9,549 bases of DNA, from positions 1 through 9,549 of the forward strand of contig CAVJTH010000048.1 in NCBI GenBank assembly GCA_963652365.1, read 5' to 3'. The notes under the pieces were generated by a model. The model saw only the letters and a list, made by a program, of their open reading frames with translations, had not been told where the DNA came from and ran no database searches. The stretch is from Hallerella sp963652365. GTDB taxonomy: Bacteria > Fibrobacterota > Fibrobacteria > Fibrobacterales > Fibrobacteraceae. How positions within the stretch are numbered: the stretch's first letter is position 1; each line of letters begins with the position of its first letter. Shown here one piece after another: positions 5,358-9,549 of this stretch. A program made the position numbers and the translations under genes.

Positions 5358-7208
5358 TTACCGGACGACTATCTTTTGGTTCTCGATGCCGGAAACGCTT
5401 TCGATTCGCACCCAGTAGATGCCCTGGGAAAGCTTGGAAAGGTCCATCGTGTGAGTGCCTGCCGAAAGGCTTCCGAATGCCTGGACTCTCTTCCCCGAAA
5501 TCGAATAGACGGAGACTCGGGAGGTTCCCTGTAACGTGAAATGGAGTGTCTTTCCGGAGCTTGTGACGCGCGAAGCCTGTGCGCGAACTTTCGGCGGAAC
5601 CTTTGTCGAATAGTTTTCCCAGCCGGGCATGGTTTCGAGCTTGACGATTCGGTCGTCGGCGAGATTTCTTTTCCATACGTCGTTGGATGTCTGGTTGAGG
5701 AATCCGCTGCTCCACGTGTTATACCAGGGCATCCAGAAGCTCCAGGTCGCCCTGTCGTCGAACGAACTGTCCACGTCGGGTATCGGGCCGTTCTCGGTGA
5801 GCGCCAAAAGCTTGTTCGCTCCGATTTCCTCGACCATCTTGTTGAAATAGTTGACGTTGGACTGGTGGTCGCCGGAATTGTTGTAGATATCGACGCCGAC
5901 GATATCGACATAGTCGTCTCCCGGATACCATTCGGGATTCAGGGCGTTGTAATCGTAGCCTATTGTCGGGTCGCGCTCGATGTTCCATGTCCACAGGGCG
6001 TTCTTGACGCCGTTCACGTTGACCATCCTGTCATAGACGAGCCTGTAGAGCTGCTTGTAGCAGTCCGGTCCGCCGACACCCCACCAGAACCATCCGCCGG
6101 CGGCTTCGTGGAGCGGACGCCAGACAATGGCGACGCCTTCTTCCTGGAGCTTGAGAAAACGCTTCGAGACCTTGTCCAGGTCGGCCATCAGAATCTGGTA
6201 GGTTTCGGATTCCGGATTGACGGCTTCGCACTTGTCGCCGGTGAATGCCTTGGTAAAGTTGAAGCACGTGTTGTCGCTCGTCGAGGCTATGGTTCCCTCG
6301 GTGCAGCCTTCCGACTGGAATCCTTTTGACTTTGTGTAGAAAACGGTGTCGGTGCCGGGCTTCCAGTGCCACGTGAATGCCGGAATGCCTCCGAAATTCC
6401 AGAGCTCCTTGGCCATGCGGATGTTGTTGTCCGTGTAGCCGCTGAACCATCCTTCGTCGGAATGTCCGCCAGTGGCGAACAGCATGTCGAATCCTCCAAG
6501 CGCCGGGTAGTAGCCTGTGCGCGTCTTGAACTCGACGATGTCCTGCTGGCCTTTCCACTGCGTGCTTTCGTCCGTGTTCGAGCAGCTGTCGCTTGCGACG
6601 CAGGTTTCGATCAGGTAGCTGTCTTCGAGGGTTGCGCCGTAATGGTAGTTGAACGCGTTGTCTCCAATCATCATGCCGCTGACCGTTCTCTTGCCGAAGT
6701 TCTCGGTGAGAAAGGCCTTTAGCTTGTAGGCGCTTTCCGTCGCGCCCGGGGTGACGGGCTTTGCGTCGAGCGAAAACGCGACTTCCGGGTGGGGTTCGAC
6801 AGAGAGATAGTCCATGTTCAGCTGACCGCCGGAAACCTGGACGGAGTTCGTGCCCGACTGAAACTTTGCCGAGACCTTGAGCGTGTAGTGCGTGAAGGCG
6901 CTGTCGGGGGAGTTGGTGAGCGTCGAAGCGAGCTGCTTGCCGTTTACGGTAATGTTCGTGTTGAACCAGTCGTATTGCTTGACGGAAACAGGAAGCGTCA
7001 AGTCGTAAATTCCGGACTGTTCCACGCTGACGGTGAAATCGATTCCGTTGGCATTGACGCATTTTCCGCCGGAGCACGATGCGCTGTCGATCACCGTCGC
7101 GCTTGTCGGAAGGGTTGCGTCCTCGGCTTCGTAGCGGACCGTTTCCGCATGTGCCGCACTTGCCAGGGCAAACGCAAGACCTGCCATCAGGGTCTTTCTT
7201 GAATCCAT
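5358..7208 (-). CDS. Secreted GH26 beta-mannanase with N-terminal CBM35-like domain and C-terminal sorting domain
   Basis: This is a 616-residue protein when started at the ATG at 7208. The signal peptide is 1-21 (SAAHA, then ETVRYEAED). Residues about 23-138 match the CBM35 pattern: YEAEDATL near the start, GGKCVNANG in the middle, and GGQLNMDYLSVEP at the end. CBM35 modules bind mannan or uronic-acid-bearing glycans. GH26 spans about 150-530, with acid/base Glu368 in WRPLHEAAGGWFWWG and nucleophile Glu472 in LTENGPIPD. Residues about 545-616 are a type IX-like sorting domain (SVYSISGKRV, then DLSKLSQGIYWVRI). It is a clear paralogue of the GH26 gene at 7342-9294 but differs in its accessory domains. 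Predicted activity is endo-cleavage of beta-1,4-mannan outside the cell. A GTG two codons upstream (7214) uses the last base of the AGGAG site, so it is not the start. Confidence 0.92.
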   Translation of the reverse strand: MDSRKTLMAGLAFALASAAHAETVRYEAEDATLPTSATVIDSASCSGGKCVNANGIDFTVSVEQSGIYDLTLPVSVKQYDWFNTNITVNGKQLASTLTNSPDSAFTHYTLKVSAKFQSGTNSVQVSGGQLNMDYLSVEPHPEVAFSLDAKPVTPGATESAYKLKAFLTENFGKRTVSGMMIGDNAFNYHYGATLEDSYLIETCVASDSCSNTDESTQWKGQQDIVEFKTRTGYYPALGGFDMLFATGGHSDEGWFSGYTDNNIRMAKELWNFGGIPAFTWHWKPGTDTVFYTKSKGFQSEGCTEGTIASTSDNTCFNFTKAFTGDKCEAVNPESETYQILMADLDKVSKRFLKLQEEGVAIVWRPLHEAAGGWFWWGVGGPDCYKQLYRLVYDRMVNVNGVKNALWTWNIERDPTIGYDYNALNPEWYPGDDYVDIVGVDIYNNSGDHQSNVNYFNKMVEEIGANKLLALTENGPIPDVDSSFDDRATWSFWMPWYNTWSSGFLNQTSNDVWKRNLADDRIVKLETMPGWENYSTKVPPKVRAQASRVTSSGKTLHFTLQGTSRVSVYSISGKRVQAFGSLSAGTHTMDLSKLSQGIYWVRIESVSGIENQKIVVR

Positions 7209-7213
7209 ACACA

Positions 7214-7218
7214 CTCCT
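7214..7218 (-). promoter_or_regulatory. Ribosome binding site that fixes the start of the CBM35-GH26 gene
   Basis: AGGAG followed by TGTGT and ATG (7208). The alternative in-frame GTG at 7214 shares the last G of the site and cannot be served by it. The minus-strand tract TAGATTAT (7232-7239) is a weak -10 candidate. Confidence 0.75.
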
Positions 7219-7296
7219 ATTCTGATGTTCCATAATCTACTTAAAAAATGCGGATTATCGATGCCTGATCTTGCGGAAAAGGAAGAAGGGCAAACG

Positions 7297-7321
7297 AAAA
7301 AAGGCGCTCGCCGGGAGCGCC
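7297..7321 (-). terminator. Rho-independent terminator after the GH26-CBM gene
   Basis: On the minus strand, GGCGCTC and GAGCGCC form a 7-bp stem with a CCGGC loop, directly followed by six T (7302-7297). It starts 20 nt after the stop codon at 7342, so it ends that gene before the next one begins. Confidence 0.92.
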
Positions 7322-7341
7322 CTTTGAAAGAAAAGTCACAT

Positions 7342-9294
7342 TCAGCGGATTCGGAGCGTCTTGCTTGCGGTGAATCCCTTGCCCTTGACGCGGACGATGT
7401 AGTTTCCGCTCGAAAGGCCGCGGAGGGAGAAGCTCTGGACGCCTGCCGACGAATGGCCGTGGAGGAGGGTCTTCACCTGATGTCCCGTGACATCGAAGAG
7501 CGCGATGTGCGCCTTTCCGGATTTCGGAATCGCGACGAAGAGCGTGCCGTCTTGAATCGACATCTGCAGTGCGCTCTGGGCTAAAGTCTTGGTACGGATC
7601 GCCGTTTTTCCCAGACCGATGATTTCAGCGATTTCGAGGCCCATTCCTTGTTCGACGGTGATGACTTGCTTCGTGTCGTCGAAGTCGTTGATGGTGGAAC
7701 TTTCCGTCTTGACCGCGTCGAAGAAGACCGTTCCCGAATAGCCGGTGCCCGAAATTTCGATGTAAATCTTCGAAATGTTGCTCATGAACGTCTTGTAGTC
7801 GCTTCCGGAAAGGACTACGTTATCCTTGGCTGTTGTGGAAAGATCCAGTGTGCAGCTCGTCGAGTCTCCCGCGTTGATCCAGCAGCCATCGGGTTGCGCC
7901 CAGCCCCAATCTGTCGATTCGTTGCCGAGGAAGGCGACGGTGAACCAAATGCCGGAGAGCGTGTTCGCGTTATAGACGTTGAGCGTGATGGTGCTTGCAG
8001 TGGAAAGGTCGATTGCGCTTCCGCTCTGGATGACGACGTTCCCCCGGCTGGCCGTGTCGCCTTCCTGCGGATTGAACTTGACGCGCAGCCAGGCATTTGT
8101 CGCGGTATCTCCCGGGAAAGTCTCGCTGACTACGCGGGTCGTGTCGAGGTCGCCGAGCTTGTAGCCGACTTCACAGGAAGCGACCGGTGTCGTTGAAAGC
8201 GTGTAATCGCTCCAGCCCGGCATCTTGTCGAGAGTGATCGTGCAGGGGCTTTCGACGTTTGCCTTCCAGACGGCATCGACGGTCTGGTTCAGGAAGTTTC
8301 CGTCCCAGGTCTGGTACCACGGCATCCACCAGGACCAGCGGCTGTTGTTTTCGGCCATCACGGACAGGTCGGGAATCGGACCGTTCTCGGAAATGGCGAA
8401 GATGATATCCTTTCCGAAGTTATTTTCCAGTTCCGTGCGTGCGGAAAGGAACTTTGTCGAATAGTCGTAGGCTTCGTAAATGTCGAGACCGATGATGTCG
8501 TAGTAGCTTTTGCCCGGATTCCAGTCCGTGTCCTTTGCGTATTCGGGAGTCCAGACCCAGACGAGGTTTTTCACGCCCTGGGCTTTCATTTCGTCATAGA
8601 CGAGCTGATAGAGAGCCTTGAACGCGGCTCCACTGCGAAGTCCCCACCAGAACCATCCGCCGGAAGCTTCGTGCAGAGGGCGGAAAATGGCCGCGACGCC
8701 CGCAGTCTGCAATTCGAGGAAGTAGGCGGCGATTTCGTCGATGTCGCTTTTCAACTGGGAATAGACCGTGGAAGAGGTGTTCCACGAGCAGGTTTCCGTG
8801 CAGTTCGGATCGGTAAATCCCTGGGTAAAATCGTAAGTGGTAAAAGGTTCTCCTGCCCCGGCGGATTCTTGTGTCGCATAGAAAGCGTCAACCTGGTCGC
8901 TCGGATCTTTCCAGTGCCAGGAAAATGCCGGGATGCCGCCTTGGTTCCAGAGGTCCTTGGCCGCGTCGATGGTTTTCTGGGTGTAGTCTTGATACCATGA
9001 ATTGCTTGCATTGACGCCCGTCGCGAAGATAAAGTCGAAACCGACAAGAGCCGGATATTTTCCCGTGCGGACATAGAAGGAATCGACATCGGCCAATTTC
9101 TTGAATGTGGCCTCGTTCACTTCTCCGGTCTGGAAGCCGGCGACGGTCTTTGCCCCGTAGTTGACCGCCAGAAAGTTGTAAAGCTTCTGAGCGGATTCGG
9201 TGGCTTCGGCTGTCACCGGGCTGTAGCTGATCTCGGCGCATATCGCGGCGCTTGCAAGCCCGACAACGGCGAGAGATTTGGCAAAAAGGTTCAT
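7342..9294 (-). CDS. Secreted GH26 beta-mannanase with C-terminal CBM-like and sorting domains
   Basis: This 650-residue protein has a signal peptide (1-20, cut after SAAICA). GH26 spans about 24-365, with acid/base Glu209 in FRPLHEASGGWFWWG, nucleophile Glu303 in ISENGPIPD, and the aromatic SRWSWWMPWYQTW stretch typical of the family. Residues about 375-540 are a beta-sandwich CBM-like module with Cys471 and Cys481 and GYSGTVFFDAV near its end, homologous to that in the GH5 protein. Residues about 575-650 are a type IX-like sorting domain (ALFDVTGHQV, then GLSSGNYIVRVKGKG). It lacks the N-terminal CBM35 of its paralogue. ATG at 9294 is preferred because AGGAG lies 5 nt before it; a GTG at 9300 shares the last base of AGGAG. 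The predicted role is extracellular endo-beta-1,4-mannanase. Confidence 0.92.
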   Translation of the reverse strand: MNLFAKSLAVVGLASAAICAEISYSPVTAEATESAQKLYNFLAVNYGAKTVAGFQTGEVNEATFKKLADVDSFYVRTGKYPALVGFDFIFATGVNASNSWYQDYTQKTIDAAKDLWNQGGIPAFSWHWKDPSDQVDAFYATQESAGAGEPFTTYDFTQGFTDPNCTETCSWNTSSTVYSQLKSDIDEIAAYFLELQTAGVAAIFRPLHEASGGWFWWGLRSGAAFKALYQLVYDEMKAQGVKNLVWVWTPEYAKDTDWNPGKSYYDIIGLDIYEAYDYSTKFLSARTELENNFGKDIIFAISENGPIPDLSVMAENNSRWSWWMPWYQTWDGNFLNQTVDAVWKANVESPCTITLDKMPGWSDYTLSTTPVASCEVGYKLGDLDTTRVVSETFPGDTATNAWLRVKFNPQEGDTASRGNVVIQSGSAIDLSTASTITLNVYNANTLSGIWFTVAFLGNESTDWGWAQPDGCWINAGDSTSCTLDLSTTAKDNVVLSGSDYKTFMSNISKIYIEISGTGYSGTVFFDAVKTESSTINDFDDTKQVITVEQGMGLEIAEIIGLGKTAIRTKTLAQSALQMSIQDGTLFVAIPKSGKAHIALFDVTGHQVKTLLHGHSSAGVQSFSLRGLSSGNYIVRVKGKGFTASKTLRIR

Positions 9295-9299
9295 AGACA

Positions 9300-9304
9300 C
9301 TCCT
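9300..9304 (-). promoter_or_regulatory. Ribosome binding site that fixes the start of the GH26-CBM gene
   Basis: GAGGAG followed by TGTCT and ATG (9294). Spacing and spacer match the site of the neighbouring GH26 gene almost exactly (TGTCT versus TGTGT). The GTG at 9300 is therefore not used as the start. Confidence 0.75.
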
Positions 9305-9319
9305 CGTTCTGTGATGTCG

Positions 9320-9357
9320 ATAAATATATATAGGAATCAGACGTCTGGAATCGCAAC
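9320..9357 (-). promoter_or_regulatory. Candidate promoter and operator region of the GH26-CBM gene
   Basis: On the minus strand a TATATATATTTAT tract (9332-9320) lies about 26 nt upstream of the start codon and could contain the -10 element. TTGCGA 18 nt further up is a poor -35 match. Between them is the perfect 10-base palindrome CAGACGTCTG (9338-9347), with GGAATC repeated on the plus strand on either side (9333-9338 and 9347-9352). The palindrome could be a regulator site; this is a guess from one copy. Confidence 0.3.
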
Positions 9358-9362
9358 GGGCC

Positions 9363-9409
9363 GTTCAGAGCTTGGCTCAGAGCTTAGTGGATAGTGATTA
9401 GTGCTTAGA
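9363..9409 (-). repeat. Heptad array, right inner block
   Basis: Read on the minus strand from 9409 to 9363, the units are TCTAAGC, ACTAATC, ACTATCC, ACTAAGC, TCTGAGC, CAAGC (two bases short) and TCTGAAC. The consensus is the one seen at 6-40 and 140-173. The block lies just upstream of the mannanase promoter region. Confidence 0.72.
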
Positions 9410-9549
9410 GTTGCAGAACGAGCCGTTACTTTCTGCCGAAAGGCTTTTGTCGCAAAGCAAACTTTTTTCCGCCTGGCGGCGGAGGAAGCGCCTTTCCGGC
9501 GAGGGGCTTGTTCAGAGCTTAGTAGAGAGTGCTTAGAACTTAGAAATCC
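9363..9549 (-). repeat. Composite repeat, right copy (inverted relative to the left)
   Basis: Positions 9429-9549 pair with 1-120 as an inverted repeat. On the minus strand the order is again heptads (9544-9510), hairpins (9501-9417), heptads (9409-9363). The stems are CGCC/GGCG at 9489-9501, CCGCC/GGCGG at 9469-9482, TTGC/GCGA at 9450-9460, CTTTC/GAAAG at 9429-9442 and AACG/CGTT at 9417-9427. The last hairpin sits where the left copy has an unrelated stem. The copies are clearly not a duplicated read, because they differ at several bases and one indel. Confidence 0.85.

Noticed and set aside
5541..6329. 262-codon plus-strand open frame antisense to the CBM35-GH26 gene
   Set aside because: Same cause; the minus strand has a complete GH26 active site and no recognisable protein is seen on the plus strand.
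7225..7584. 119-codon plus-strand open frame near the end of the GH26-CBM gene
   Set aside because: It runs across a terminator and antisense to the sorting domain, with no supporting motif.
1..9549. Interpretation of the inverted-repeat-flanked window as a transposon or integron
   Set aside because: There is no transposase, integrase or resolvase, no target duplication can be seen, and the content includes housekeeping genes (lpxC, fabZ).

Overview
The window looks like a piece of a fibre-degrading Gram-negative bacterium of the Fibrobacter lineage. The reasons are a run of secreted mannanases that each end in a type IX-like C-terminal sorting domain, lipid A and fatty-acid genes (lpxC, fabZ) that imply an outer membrane, and short TCTAAGC-type heptad repeats between genes. 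This assignment rests on gene content and recalled family features, not on a database search.

Layout. Positions 1-173 hold a composite repeat: heptads, a string of small hairpins, then heptads again. Next, on the minus strand, is a small GGQ-domain release-factor-like protein (176-670). Divergent from it, with overlapping start codons, is a plus-strand operon of four genes: a putative lipoprotein (665-1396), a NUDIX hydrolase (1405-1968), lpxC (1965-2819) and fabZ (2791-3270). The last three are tightly packed or overlapping. A symmetric terminator (3306-3333) ends this operon and also serves the convergent mannanase gene beyond it.

Positions 3351-9294 carry three minus-strand secreted mannan-degrading enzymes: a GH5 enzyme with a CBM-like domain, a GH26 enzyme with an N-terminal CBM35-like domain, and a second GH26 enzyme with a C-terminal CBM-like domain homologous to that of the GH5 enzyme. 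Each has a signal peptide, a catalytic acid/base and nucleophile pair, its own AGGAG ribosome binding site exactly 5 nt before ATG, its own hairpin terminator, and a similar C-terminal sorting domain. They look like separately terminated units for attacking beta-mannan outside the cell.

The right end (9363-9549) carries a second copy of the composite repeat in inverted orientation. The outermost 54 bases are identical between the two ends and the full arms are about 120 bp. This is the most unusual feature here. The copies differ in ways that keep or relocate hairpins, which points to a structured repeat family. The coincidence of the arms with the window ends also suggests that the sequence was broken at a multi-copy repeat during assembly. 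No transposase, integrase, defence system, tRNA or CRISPR array was seen.
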